The notes under the pieces: generated by a model | What the model saw: only the letters and a program-made list of their open reading frames with translations | Told to the model about the DNA's origin: nothing | Database searches by the model: none | NCBI RefSeq assembly: GCF_902728265.1 | Contig: NZ_CACVBR010000001.1 | Coordinates: 124,001 to 188,000 of the forward strand | DNA from: Chryseobacterium potabilaquae | GTDB taxonomy: Bacteria > Bacteroidota > Bacteroidia > Flavobacteriales > Weeksellaceae | DNA length: 64,000 nucleotides | Direction of reading: 5' to 3' | Position numbers and translations under genes: made by a program | Part shown: piece by piece, positions 8,279 to 17,961 of the stretch | Layout of the letters: each line of letters begins with the position of its first letter | Numbering within the stretch: position 1 is the stretch's first letter

Positions 8279-9109
8279 TTAATTTTCTACATAATGTACT
8301 TTATTTCTTTTCATAAAAAGATAATAAAATAATGAAAAAAGTATAATTCCCATTGCCAGAACAATCCACTCGGATACATTGAGTGCATCTGCGAAGCTTT
8401 CATTTTTCGTATATATGATCAACAGAGATGAGCACAAGTTATTAAAACCATGTAATAGCATAGGCAATAATAAAGATTTAGTTTTATAGTATACCAAACC
8501 CAAAATACATCCTAATAGCACGGCTCCTACTAATTGCCACGGATTCGCATGTACTAACCCAAAAATAATTGAGGAAAAAATAATGGCTTTCCAAGGTCTA
8601 ACCCCTTTATTGATCAATCCTTTCTGAATAATTCCCCTAAAAATAATCTCCTCAAAAATAGGTGCCATAATGACTGCTGTAATAATCATTATCACAGGAT
8701 CATCTGTTAGCTGATCCATCATTTCAGAAAAAAAATCATAATATTTTCCAAAAAAAGGGCCTGTTGTTGGGATTTGTGCCGTAATAAATTCGGCAATAAA
8801 CATCATTCCCAACATGAGAGGAAATATCTGAAAATAGGTATAAAAATTAGTGGATGAAAAATTAAAATTAAGTTTCTTTTTTGTAGTGCCCCTTACAATA
8901 AAAAAATCAAAAAATGCTATAGCTGTTAAAAATCCGACTGCATTAGATAACATAAAAAACCAATCCTTATATTGTAGGTTTATTTTGAAAAAGTACATCC
9001 ATAACACATTTAATAAAGAGACTAGCATCGTACCCACAAACAACCCGGCCAACAAAACGAGCCCTCCTATCCATGTGAATGTAAACTTCGGATATTTGCT
9101 ATTTTCCAT
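8279..9109 (-). CDS. CPBP family intramembrane metalloprotease
   Basis: A multi-pass membrane protein of the CPBP/Abi family. The catalytic motif EEIIFRG has glutamates at 153-154 and arginine at 158, and the second motif FGLVHAN carries histidine 187, as in the CAAX-processing Rce1 fold. I start it at ATG 9109 (MENSKYPKF) because the frame beyond that opens only with a TTG at 9133. That gives 276 aa and about seven hydrophobic segments. A promoter match lies just upstream. Substrates of bacterial members are mostly unknown; roles in peptide maturation or self-immunity are known for some. Confidence 0.85.
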   Translation of the reverse strand: MENSKYPKFTFTWIGGLVLLAGLFVGTMLVSLLNVLWMYFFKINLQYKDWFFMLSNAVGFLTAIAFFDFFIVRGTTKKKLNFNFSSTNFYTYFQIFPLMLGMMFIAEFITAQIPTTGPFFGKYYDFFSEMMDQLTDDPVIMIITAVIMAPIFEEIIFRGIIQKGLINKGVRPWKAIIFSSIIFGLVHANPWQLVGAVLLGCILGLVYYKTKSLLLPMLLHGFNNLCSSLLIIYTKNESFADALNVSEWIVLAMGIILFSLFYYLFMKRNKVHYVEN

Positions 9110-9135
9110 ATTTTCCTTTAATGGTTTATACAAAA

Positions 9136-9168
9136 CAAAGATAATTTATTTTAACGTATGATTGGCAA
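9136..9168 (-). promoter_or_regulatory. Promoter for the CPBP-led cluster
   Basis: On the minus strand, TTG (9168-9166), 22 bases, then TATCTTTG (9143-9136) matches the Bacteroidota TTG-N17-23-TAnnTTTG pattern. It ends 26 bases before the ATG at 9109, which also argues against the TTG start at 9133. Confidence 0.5.
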
Positions 9169-9375
9169 ATAATAAGTCATCCTATTATGAAAACTTATAT
9201 AGATTCATATCATTGTCTATTATATGACAATACTTATTTATATGATTCCAGCTCTAGTTCCATCTGCTATTTTGAAATATAAAAAACAATCAATTTACCT
9301 ATATCTTATAAGCCTTTTCAAATTGATTTTTAATTTCCATTAAAATTCCCGATTTTTGCTATTTCAAAATACAAT

Positions 9376-10968
9376 ATGTCAGACTTAATCAAAGAAATAC
9401 AAAAAAGAAAAACTTTTGGGATTATTTCTCACCCCGATGCCGGAAAAACAACTCTTACTGAAAAACTACTGTTATTCGGAGGGGCAATTCAGGAAGCAGG
9501 TGCAGTAAAATCCAACAAAATAAAAAAGGGAGCAACCTCCGACTTCATGGAAATCGAGAGACAGAGAGGGATTTCTGTAGCAACTTCCGTATTGGCATTT
9601 GAATATAGAGACCATAAAATCAATATTCTTGATACTCCGGGACACAAGGACTTCGCTGAAGACACCTATAGAACGCTCACTGCAGTCGACTCTGTAATTG
9701 TGGTTATAGACGTAGCAAAAGGGGTGGAAGAACAAACCGAAAAATTAGTGCAAGTATGCAGAATGAGAAACATTCCGATGCTTGTTTTCATTAATAAACT
9801 AGATCGTGAAGGTAAAGATGCTTTTGATCTTTTAGATGAAGTAGAGCAAAAATTAGGCTTACGTGTTGTTCCTCTTTCTATTCCTATTGGTATGGGAAGT
9901 GATTTCCAAGGAATTTATAATATTTGGGAAGACAATATCCAGCTATTCTTAGAAGAAAAGAAACAAAAAGTGGGCGAATCTATAAAGTTTGATAACATTA
10001 ATGATCCTTCGATTGATGAAGTCATTGGACCGAAAGCAGCTCAAAGCCTCAGAGATGAGCTGGAACTCGTCCAATCTGTATATCCAGAGTTTAATCGTGA
10101 AGATTATATGAAAGGAGACCTTCAACCCGTTTTCTTTGGTTCTGCTTTAAATAATTTTGGAGTACGAGAACTATTGGATGCTTTCATCGATATTGCTCCA
10201 ATGCCACAGCCCAAAGAAAGTGACACTCGTCTTGTAAAACCCGATGAGAATCAATTTACGGGGTTTGTTTTTAAAATCCATGCAAATATGGATCCCAAAC
10301 ATAGAGATCGTTTAGCTTTCGTTAAGATCGTTTCAGGAACGTTCAAAAGAAATGAAAATTATCTATTAGTACGAGAGGGTAAAAAAATGAAATTCTCTTC
10401 CCCCAATGCTTTCTTTGCTGATAAAAAAGAAGTAGTAGATGAAAGCTTCCCAGGAGATATTGTAGGACTTCACGATACAGGAAGTTTTAGAATTGGAGAT
10501 ACTTTAACCGGGGGTGAAAAACTAAGTTTCAAAGGTGTACCAAGCTTCTCTCCTGAGCACTTCCGTTATATAAATAATAATGATCCTTTAAAAGCTAAAC
10601 AATTAGCTAAAGGAATTGATCAGCTTATGGATGAAGGAGTTGCTCAATTGTTTACGCTTGAAATGAATGGCAGAAAAATTATCGGAACCGTAGGAGCATT
10701 ACAATATGAGGTTATTCAATATCGTTTAGAGCATGAATATGGAGCAAAATGTTCTTACGAACCTCTTTCTATGCATAAAGCTTGTTGGGTAGAAGCTGAC
10801 GAAAAATCAGAAGAATTTAAAGAGTTTGCAAGGTTAAAACAACGATTTTTAGCACGAGATAAATACAACCAACTGGTATTTTTAGCGGACTCTTCATTCA
10901 CTATCCATATGACACAAGAGAAATTCCCTAATGTAAAGCTCCATTTCATTAGCGAGTTTAATAACTAA
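9376..10968 (+). CDS. prfC: Peptide chain release factor 3
   Basis: RF3 is the GTPase that ejects RF1 or RF2 from the ribosome after peptide release. G1 is HPDAGKTT (residues 19-26), G3 is DTPGHKDF (from 86) and G4 is NKLDRE (from 140). The EF-Tu-like second domain and an RF3-type C-terminal domain (GALQYEVIQYRLEHEYGAKC) follow. At 530 aa it is full length. The gene stands alone, transcribed away from the CPBP cluster, with a near-match -7 box GATTTTTG at 9351-9358 and its own terminator. Confidence 0.96.
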   Translation: MSDLIKEIQKRKTFGIISHPDAGKTTLTEKLLLFGGAIQEAGAVKSNKIKKGATSDFMEIERQRGISVATSVLAFEYRDHKINILDTPGHKDFAEDTYRTLTAVDSVIVVIDVAKGVEEQTEKLVQVCRMRNIPMLVFINKLDREGKDAFDLLDEVEQKLGLRVVPLSIPIGMGSDFQGIYNIWEDNIQLFLEEKKQKVGESIKFDNINDPSIDEVIGPKAAQSLRDELELVQSVYPEFNREDYMKGDLQPVFFGSALNNFGVRELLDAFIDIAPMPQPKESDTRLVKPDENQFTGFVFKIHANMDPKHRDRLAFVKIVSGTFKRNENYLLVREGKKMKFSSPNAFFADKKEVVDESFPGDIVGLHDTGSFRIGDTLTGGEKLSFKGVPSFSPEHFRYINNNDPLKAKQLAKGIDQLMDEGVAQLFTLEMNGRKIIGTVGALQYEVIQYRLEHEYGAKCSYEPLSMHKACWVEADEKSEEFKEFARLKQRFLARDKYNQLVFLADSSFTIHMTQEKFPNVKLHFISEFNN

Positions 10969-10990
10969 AAGATAAATCCTCATGATAGCA

Positions 10991-11018
10991 AAACCGTTCG
11001 AAGTGATTCGAACGGTTT
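10991..11018. terminator. Bidirectional terminator after prfC
   Basis: AAACCGTTCGAA and TTCGAACGGTTT make a perfect 12-bp stem with a GTGA loop. On the plus strand it runs into TTATTATTTC. It lies between convergent genes, 22 bases after prfC. A weaker 5-bp hairpin at 11086-11099 is nearer to the metallopeptidase stop on the other strand. Confidence 0.9.
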
Positions 11019-11106
11019 TTATTATTTCTAAAAGAATTGATACAACCTTTAAAAATGATTTAACTATAAGTATATCATTATAAAATCTCTGGCAAGAGAA
11101 AAGTTG

Positions 11107-13623
11107 TTACTTTTTTATAAATTTAGAGGTAAATGATTTTCCATTATCTTTAATAGCAATAATATAAACTCCGTGTATTAATTGAGAAACATTAATTTGA
11201 TTATTTTGAATTTTCCCACTGCTGATAAGCTGGCCAACAGCATTATAAATATTATAATTGGCTTTATCTGAGATATTCAAAATATTAAGAACATCTGAGA
11301 CAGGATTAGGATACAAAGTAATGTCTTTAAGAGGATCTTTTAAATCAGTTTGAGTCACAGTTGCTGTCGTAAAATTAACATAATCGGAGAACGCTCCATC
11401 ATTCCCGCCAGAACATACCGCCGCAACCTGAGCTTCATACTCAACCTCAGGAATTAAATTTCTTAATACCACATAATTCGTATCCGAGTCTATTTCCTGC
11501 CATACAGATTCACTTGTTTTTTTATATCTTATTTTATAGGATAATACATCAGCAATTGGCTTCCAAGTAATCTCAGATGAATTTGCAGATAATCCTGTAA
11601 CAGCAATATGATTAGGGGCAGTTCCATCGCAAGGTGCAAATACAGTAACCAATACCGGTTTTATTGCATAAAATACATTACCAATAGCGGATATCCTTAC
11701 CTTAATTGTTTGTCCATCTAATGCTGACGGAAAAGTAAAGTTTTCATTCCCATCATTAGGTGTTGAAGCTGAAAGCACTGTCCAGGTTACCCCATTATCC
11801 GTGGTATAGTCAATTCGAACATTCGAAACATCATAAGGGGCAAGATTTGTATTTACAACGCTCCAATCAATTCTTGAAACTCCCTTAGACGAAACATATT
11901 GACTAATCATTTTAAACGGTCCATCATCCTCCACATTAATTGTTTGTTCCATAAATTGAGTTTGCTGCTGTGTAGGATCCGGATTATTATCCCTTACTGT
12001 TACTGCAAATTTTGTAGTTCTTGGAACCATAGATACAGATTCCCAACTAAGATTAGAGTTATCAAGGACTCCTTCTAAAACCGAGGACAACTGAGGAAAG
12101 TATCTTGTCGGGCTTGTAGTAGGGGGTAGAGATCTAAAAGTAGCACCCGTTTTAGTCTTTCCTAAATTATCTTTACCAATTATAGTACTTGCATTATCTA
12201 CTTCCTCCCAAGTATAGGTCAAAGAATCACTCTCCACATCTGTTACAGAAGCGGTTAATACAAATGCTGTTCCTTTCGGAATATGATAAGGGCGCAATGA
12301 TTCGATGACAGGTGGATTATTAATAATAGATGTTTCAATACCACAAGTTTTACTACTCAAATTACTTTGAATTTGCTTAATACTTACTATATGAAAATAA
12401 GCGTCCGAGTGGAACTGAATATTCTGTCCTCGGGTAACGCCGGCATACCCCATAATTGTCGTCCCTGAAGCTGGTTCTACATTGACTCCAGCAGGTTCAA
12501 GTTCATGAGAAAAAGTATGATTAGCTCCCAACTGATGGCCCATTTCATGAGCAACAAAATCAATATCAAAACTATCCCCTTGCAGTATATAGTTTGAAGT
12601 AAATCCAGCTCCTTTTCCCATAGATAAAGAGGTAGCAGGCGATCCGGTAGGATTAACACATACCAAACCTATACCCCCTGCATTTCCTCCGCTTCCTTTA
12701 CCCCCAAATAAATGTCCAATATCATAGTTCTCATTTCCTACATTCACACTAAGAGTTCTTTGCAGCTGAACACCCCAACCGTTAACATGACCAACATTAT
12801 TTACATTAGCCCCTATATCAGAATTAGAATAAGGATCGGAAACAGCATCAGTATAAATTATATTGGGAAAGTTTTGTACGATTAAATGTACTGCTAAATC
12901 TTTCTCAAAAACACCATTCACCCTTGTCATAGTGGCATTAATCCCAGAAAGAGCCCCCGCAACAGTCCCTCCATGGAAGTCAGTATACTCTCCAGTAGTG
13001 GATAATGCTAATCTAAAAGTTCTAAACTTTCGATCGGAACTTTTAGAAAAATCGGTCACTTGGTTGGCAAAAGACGTTCCATTTTCCAGCAATTCTTGGA
13101 GCTGTTTCTTAGCTAAAGGAGATTCATTCGTAGAGCAAGAAAATACATTCTTACTTTTCCCTGATTTAGAATGAACCCTATATATCGTTTTTTCTGTATT
13201 TTGAGAATCAATAAATTGATAAACTCCCTCTTTAATAATCATAGATTGAAAATCATTGGGACTTGTTGAAAATCTTACATACTTGGAAGGATCATCAATT
13301 CCAACACCTACATAAGACCCTAGTTGGTATTGCTCCGCCAATTCTTTAACCACTACAGGAAAACTATAAACAGAAAATTTTTCAATCTTATTATCTAAAG
13401 TAGGTAAAGATATTTCGATAGGCTTAGCGTCAGTTCCCACTTCTGGAGCTTGCAGAAGCTTTTGCCTCATTCCATTAATATCTAATTTATAGAAGCATTT
13501 CACATCAAATAAATCTTTGCTTCTTCTTTTTTGGGAAACCTGAACAGAAGTCCATTGCCCAAAAACGGTATTTACCAATAATGTACAAATTAAAGTAATA
13601 ATTATTTTTTTCATCCTTTTCAT
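11107..13623 (-). CDS. Secreted metzincin (reprolysin-like) metalloprotease with Fn3 and T9SS sorting domain
   Basis: An 838-aa exported protease. The signal peptide ends at NTVFG before QWT. A propeptide-like region fills residues 25-195. The catalytic domain holds HEMGHQLGANH with zinc ligands H359, H363 and H369 and the Met-turn TIMGYAGV (M391), which define the metzincin clan. A beta-sandwich region follows, then an Fn3 domain around 665-750 (ITWKPIADVLSYKIRYKK), then a type A T9SS tail beginning LYPNPVSDVLNI and ending SKFIKK. It likely digests extracellular protein. Start is ATG 13623, with a second ATG at codon 4 equally good. Confidence 0.92.
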   Translation of the reverse strand: MKRMKKIIITLICTLLVNTVFGQWTSVQVSQKRRSKDLFDVKCFYKLDINGMRQKLLQAPEVGTDAKPIEISLPTLDNKIEKFSVYSFPVVVKELAEQYQLGSYVGVGIDDPSKYVRFSTSPNDFQSMIIKEGVYQFIDSQNTEKTIYRVHSKSGKSKNVFSCSTNESPLAKKQLQELLENGTSFANQVTDFSKSSDRKFRTFRLALSTTGEYTDFHGGTVAGALSGINATMTRVNGVFEKDLAVHLIVQNFPNIIYTDAVSDPYSNSDIGANVNNVGHVNGWGVQLQRTLSVNVGNENYDIGHLFGGKGSGGNAGGIGLVCVNPTGSPATSLSMGKGAGFTSNYILQGDSFDIDFVAHEMGHQLGANHTFSHELEPAGVNVEPASGTTIMGYAGVTRGQNIQFHSDAYFHIVSIKQIQSNLSSKTCGIETSIINNPPVIESLRPYHIPKGTAFVLTASVTDVESDSLTYTWEEVDNASTIIGKDNLGKTKTGATFRSLPPTTSPTRYFPQLSSVLEGVLDNSNLSWESVSMVPRTTKFAVTVRDNNPDPTQQQTQFMEQTINVEDDGPFKMISQYVSSKGVSRIDWSVVNTNLAPYDVSNVRIDYTTDNGVTWTVLSASTPNDGNENFTFPSALDGQTIKVRISAIGNVFYAIKPVLVTVFAPCDGTAPNHIAVTGLSANSSEITWKPIADVLSYKIRYKKTSESVWQEIDSDTNYVVLRNLIPEVEYEAQVAAVCSGGNDGAFSDYVNFTTATVTQTDLKDPLKDITLYPNPVSDVLNILNISDKANYNIYNAVGQLISSGKIQNNQINVSQLIHGVYIIAIKDNGKSFTSKFIKK

Positions 13624-14351
13624 TTAAATTATTTAGCTCATTCTTTTCTTAAAAGAAAATGGTCCAGCATACATGATTTATCATCTTTGCGACTTTTCTT
13701 TTAATAGCTTAAATGTCACTTTAATTTAAAACATGCTTTTTGTTAATTTTTTTCATTAAAATCAAAATACACATATATATAAATAATAAAAAAAACATTA
13801 AAAATGTAATAATTACATCATTTTAAGCATTTGTGTTTTTATCATCAATATTGGATATATTTAAGTATTTCACATTAAAACAACGCAAAAATACAACTAT
13901 AATTTAAAAAAAATAAACTTTCATACAATATTTAACAAAAGTAGAAACACAAATTAAATAAAGCAACCTCAATAAATCCCATTAAAACAGCAAATCACAA
14001 ACAATAGAAACATCTACAACATCGTAGTTGAAAATTAACATTTTAAGAATATTTTAATGAGAATCAATACGCTCTAACTATTCTTTCTGTATAACTTTAT
14101 ACTTCTCTAATAATGAGTATCATTTTATCAAAAAGATTATGAAATGAGAAAGGTGAAACTATTAAAAAAAATAAATTGGAAAATTAAAGATAAAGTATCG
14201 ATTTATTACTATTTAGAAATCCATACTAGACACCATAAGAGACAGTAGAGATAAAAATGACTTCCTATAATCTTGTTAAAAAAGTATATTTAATACGTTA
14301 AGTTCGTAAATGAAAAGGCTCTCAATGTGAGAGCCTTTTATTTTATTACAA
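13624..14351. other. 728-bp AT-rich intergenic region
   Basis: No clear gene is present. On the minus strand TTG (13966-13964), 20 bases, TACTTTTG (13943-13936) resembles a promoter for the metalloprotease, though the leader would be about 310 bases. On the plus strand two copies of TAATGAG(A/T)ATCA occur at 14055-14066 and 14111-14122, followed by a 34-codon ATG frame at 14144-14248 (begins MRKVKLLKKINWKIK) whose coding status I cannot establish. The bidirectional terminator at 14313-14339 closes the region. Confidence 0.5.
14313..14339. terminator. Strong terminator after the 14352 gene
   Basis: AAAAGGCTCTCA and TGAGAGCCTTTT form a perfect 12-bp stem with a 3-base ATG loop. A and T tracts flank it on both sides, so it can work in either direction. 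It starts 13 bases beyond the stop of the minus-strand gene. Confidence 0.88.
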
Positions 14352-14714
14352 TTATTTCATACTGACGATTTTATCTACGACATACTTTGTGTTACCTCTC
14401 CAAGGCAAAGCCCCATTATATTCTTTATAATGAAGATCAAAAGTTTTACCACTGTTCATTTCTAGTTTTTTAAAAACTTCAGGATCTTCAACAGAGAATT
14501 CAAATTCATAACTTGTAACACCTCCTGTTTTTCCCCTTCCAAAACCTTCCTGAATTATTTTGCCTTCGTAGGTTTTAAAAATATATCCTTTTTTAATGGC
14601 ATAGTTTAAATATCCAGATTTTACCCCTTCACCAAATACGAAGAAATATTTATACCAGACAAAAACCCCTAAAAAAAGAAGAACAATGCTAAGAGTAATC
14701 CAAAGGTATTTCAT
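14352..14714 (-). CDS. Conserved membrane-anchored hypothetical protein
   Basis: The 120-aa product has one N-terminal hydrophobic segment (residues 3-22, LWITLSIVLLFLGVFVWYKY) and then a soluble domain facing the periplasm if the segment stays as an anchor. Recognisable parts are GEGVKSGYLNYAIKKGYIFKT, FEFSV and LPWRGNTKYVVDKI. Small proteins of this layout are common in Flavobacteriia and generally unassigned. It lies 28 bases after the acyl-CoA dehydrogenase on the same strand and may share its transcript. No catalytic residues are evident. Confidence 0.65.
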   Translation of the reverse strand: MKYLWITLSIVLLFLGVFVWYKYFFVFGEGVKSGYLNYAIKKGYIFKTYEGKIIQEGFGRGKTGGVTSYEFEFSVEDPEVFKKLEMNSGKTFDLHYKEYNGALPWRGNTKYVVDKIVSMK

Positions 14715-14742
14715 AGTATCGTTTTATTATTGTAAAATTAAA

Positions 14743-15882
14743 TTATTTAGCAATACTTCTGGAGATCACAATTTTTTGGATTTCAGAAGTTCCTTCATAG
14801 ATTTGTGTAATTTTTGCATCTCTCATCAACCTTTCTACATGATATTCTTTTACATATCCATATCCACCATGGATTTGTACCGCCTCAATGGTAGTATCCA
14901 TTGCTACTTGAGAAGCATATAATTTTGCCATAGCCCCACTTTCTGATATATCTTTCCCTGCATCTTTTTCAGTAGCCGCTTTATAGCAAAGCATCCTTGC
15001 TGCAGTAATCTGAGTCGCCATATCCGCTAGTTTAAAGGCAATCGCTTGATGGTTGATAATCTCTGTTTTGAATGCTTTTCTTGTCTTCGCATATTTTAAC
15101 GCCAATTCATAAGCTCCTGAAGCAATTCCTAAAGCCTGAGAAGCAATTCCGATTCTCCCTCCGTTCAATACAGCCATTGCAAAGTTAAAACCAAAACCAT
15201 CCTCTCCAATTCTATTTTCTTTTGGAACCTTTACATTATTAAAGATTAAAGAGTGAGTATCACTTCCTCTAATCCCTAATTTATCTTCTTTAGGTCCTAT
15301 TTCGAAGCCTTCCCAGCCTTTTTCTACAATAAATGCATTAATTCCTTTATGCTTTTTCTCAGGATCTGTTTGAGCAATCACCACATAATAAGAAGCATTT
15401 CCTCCATTAGTAATCCAGTTTTTAATACCATTTAAAAGATAGTAATCTCCTTTATCTTCGGCAGTCGTTTTTTGAGAGGTAGCATCAGAACCAGCCTCTG
15501 GCTCAGACAAAGCAAACGCCCCAATTACCTGACCACTAGCTAAAGGTGTAAGATATTTTATTTTTTGTTCTTCCGAAGCAAACTTCTCCAAACCAGCGCA
15601 AACCAATGAATTATTTACAGACATTACTACCGCTGCAGAAGCATCTATTTTCGCAATTTCTTCTATTGCCAAAACATAAGAAACACTATCCATCCCTGCT
15701 CCTCCATATTTAGGGTCAACCATCATTCCCAAAAGTCCCATTTCTCCCATTTTTTTCACTTGTTCTGTAGGAAACTTTTGATCACGGTCTCTTTCAATTA
15801 CCCCTGGTAATAATTCATTTTGTGCAAAATCCCTTGCTGCCTGCTGAATCATCAGCTGCTCTTCTGATAAATTAAAGTCCAT
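14743..15882 (-). CDS. Acyl-CoA dehydrogenase
   Basis: A 379-aa FAD flavoenzyme that oxidises an acyl-CoA to the 2-enoyl-CoA. Hallmarks: the FALSEPEAGSDA FAD/substrate loop near residue 118, WITNGGNASYYVV near 152, and MRDAKITQIYEGTSEIQ near the C-terminus, where E363 is the likely catalytic base of the short-chain/butyryl-type group. Length matches this group. The gene diverges from an acyl-CoA synthetase at 16032, so the pair can activate and then start beta-oxidation of a fatty or branched acid. The exact chain-length preference cannot be read from sequence. Confidence 0.92.
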   Translation of the reverse strand: MDFNLSEEQLMIQQAARDFAQNELLPGVIERDRDQKFPTEQVKKMGEMGLLGMMVDPKYGGAGMDSVSYVLAIEEIAKIDASAAVVMSVNNSLVCAGLEKFASEEQKIKYLTPLASGQVIGAFALSEPEAGSDATSQKTTAEDKGDYYLLNGIKNWITNGGNASYYVVIAQTDPEKKHKGINAFIVEKGWEGFEIGPKEDKLGIRGSDTHSLIFNNVKVPKENRIGEDGFGFNFAMAVLNGGRIGIASQALGIASGAYELALKYAKTRKAFKTEIINHQAIAFKLADMATQITAARMLCYKAATEKDAGKDISESGAMAKLYASQVAMDTTIEAVQIHGGYGYVKEYHVERLMRDAKITQIYEGTSEIQKIVISRSIAK

Positions 15883-16031
15883 AAAAATTTAATAATTAGA
15901 TCGTCGTAAATTTACACTTTTTGAGGAAATCTAAAAAAATAAATCATACTTGAAAATTATATCCAGATTTATACTATTTTTACAAAAATGATTATCTTTA
16001 AATTTCTTTAAAAAAATACTTAAATAAAATC

Positions 16032-17813
16032 ATGACGATTAAAAGATTATTCGACATACCTCACTTTGCTTTAGAAAAATTTCCAAAAACCGATATGTTC
16101 ATAACGAAGTATCATGGTGAATGGAAAAAAACCTCTACGCAAGAATTTATTAATGAGGGAAATAAAATATCAAGAGGGCTTTTAAAACTAGGTATAAAGC
16201 CGGGGGATAAAATCGCATTGATCACTACAAATTCTCGCACAGAATGGGCAATTATGGACCTTGGACTTTCGCAGATCGGGGTGGTATCTGTACCTGTTTA
16301 CCCCAGCATCTCTCCGGAAGATTATGAATTTATTTTCAACAATGCTGAAATAAAATACTGTTTTGTTTCAGATAAAGACCTTCTGAATAAGGTACTAAAA
16401 GTAAAACATAACATTCCTTCATTACAAGGAATATTTACTTTTGACAATATCAATGGGGCTCCAAACTGGAAAGAAATACTAGATTTGGGTGAAGATGATT
16501 CTACACAAATCGAAGTAGAAGATCTTTCTAATGCCATCAATACAGAAGATCTAGCAACTATCATTTACACTTCTGGAACAACAGGAAAGCCAAAAGGAGT
16601 AATGCTTACCCATCACAATATTGTTTCCAATGTTTTAGGTTCAATACCAAGAATTCCTAAAAAAAGAGGATTAGATTACAAAGATACAAGAGTATTGAGT
16701 TTTCTTCCTATTTGCCACATCTTTGAAAGAATGCTTTTTTACCTATTCCAATATAACGGTTTTTCAGTTTATTTTGCGGAAAGCATTGATAAAATGGGAG
16801 AAAATGTAAAAGAAGTTAAACCTCATTATATGAGTGTTGTACCAAGATTAGTTGAAAAAGTTTACGACAAAATATACAACACAGGATCTTCGGCAGGAGG
16901 ATTAAAATCAAAAATATTCTTTTGGGCATTAAATTTAATTACCAAGAAAAAAAGCGTTTCGAAACCCTCAGGATTAAAAGAAATTATTGCAGATAAATTG
17001 GTATTCAAAAAATGGAGAGAGGGATTAGGAGGCGAAATTGTCACTTTAGTTTCCGGATCTGCCGCCTTATCCACAAGATTGAATTTAATGTTTCAAAATG
17101 CAGGTATTCCTATTTTAGAAGGCTATGGTTTAACAGAAACATCTCCTGTAATTTCTGTAAATAGTTTCGAGAAAATGAAAATTGGAACCGTTGGACAACC
17201 ATTAGGAAATCTAGACGTAAAGATTCAAGAAGATGGAGAAATCACTGTAAAAGGTCCTTCAGTCTTTAAAGCCTATTTCAAAAATGAGGAGGGGACCAAA
17301 GAAGCCTTTACTGAAGATGGGTATTTCAAAACAGGAGATATCGGGCATATAGATAGCGATGGCTTCTTACAGATTACCGATCGTAAAAAGGAAATGTTTA
17401 AAACCTCAGGTGGAAAATATATCGCTCCCCAAACTATAGAAAACCTAGCCAAAGCTTCCAAGTTTATTGAGCAAGTGATGGTAGTAGGTGATGGCGAAAA
17501 AATGCCATGTGCATTAGTACAACCTGATTTTGAATTTGCAAAAAACTGGGCTATGAGAAATAATATTAATATTGGCTCTACCCCTCAGGAAATTGCTAAA
17601 AATCCTGAATTAAAGCAAAGGATTGAAAAGGAAATTGAAAGCACCAATCAACATTTAGGAAACTGGGAAAAAATCAAGAAAATTGAATTAACCCCAGAAA
17701 TCTGGAGTATTGAAAGCGGCCTCTTGACTCCTACATTAAAACTTAAGAGAAAAGCTATTAAAGAAAAATTTATAGATCTCTACAATACAATGTATGAGCA
17801 TAACCACGAATAA
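16032..17813 (+). CDS. AMP-dependent long-chain acyl-CoA synthetase
   Basis: The enzyme forms acyl-AMP and then acyl-CoA. The 593-aa sequence has the P-loop-like AMP motif IYTSGTTGKPKGVMLTH (about 178-194), the adenylate motif GYGLTETSPV, the YFKTGDIGHID motif and the hinge DRKKEMFKTSGGKYIAP. It belongs to the FadD15-like group of long-chain ligases rather than FadD. No membrane segment is obvious, so it is likely peripheral. Upstream 149 bases are shared with the divergent acyl-CoA dehydrogenase, suggesting joint control of fatty acid use. Confidence 0.92.
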   Translation: MTIKRLFDIPHFALEKFPKTDMFITKYHGEWKKTSTQEFINEGNKISRGLLKLGIKPGDKIALITTNSRTEWAIMDLGLSQIGVVSVPVYPSISPEDYEFIFNNAEIKYCFVSDKDLLNKVLKVKHNIPSLQGIFTFDNINGAPNWKEILDLGEDDSTQIEVEDLSNAINTEDLATIIYTSGTTGKPKGVMLTHHNIVSNVLGSIPRIPKKRGLDYKDTRVLSFLPICHIFERMLFYLFQYNGFSVYFAESIDKMGENVKEVKPHYMSVVPRLVEKVYDKIYNTGSSAGGLKSKIFFWALNLITKKKSVSKPSGLKEIIADKLVFKKWREGLGGEIVTLVSGSAALSTRLNLMFQNAGIPILEGYGLTETSPVISVNSFEKMKIGTVGQPLGNLDVKIQEDGEITVKGPSVFKAYFKNEEGTKEAFTEDGYFKTGDIGHIDSDGFLQITDRKKEMFKTSGGKYIAPQTIENLAKASKFIEQVMVVGDGEKMPCALVQPDFEFAKNWAMRNNINIGSTPQEIAKNPELKQRIEKEIESTNQHLGNWEKIKKIELTPEIWSIESGLLTPTLKLKRKAIKEKFIDLYNTMYEHNHE

Positions 17814-17832
17814 TAATTACAATTATGAATAA

Positions 17833-17870
17833 AAAAGTAAGGCTATTTCATTTGGGATAGCCTTACTTTT
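17833..17870 (+). terminator. Terminator after the acyl-CoA synthetase
   Basis: AAAAGTAAGGCTAT pairs perfectly with ATAGCCTTACTTTT over 14 bp around a 10-base loop, with further T residues beyond. It begins 19 bases after the stop. Confidence 0.88.
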
Positions 17871-17912
17871 TTATGATCTACAATATAAATCCGTTAAAAA
17901 GGAAAAATAAAA

Positions 17913-17939
17913 AAATGCTATCTCAAAGAAATAGCATTT
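17913..17939 (-). terminator. Terminator after the coiled-coil zinc-ribbon-like gene
   Basis: AAATGCTAT and ATAGCATTT form a 9-bp stem with a 9-base loop. On the minus strand the next bases are T-rich (TTTTATTTTTCC). It follows the 17962 stop by 22 bases. Confidence 0.7.
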
Positions 17940-17961
17940 ATATAATTAATCAATATTATTT

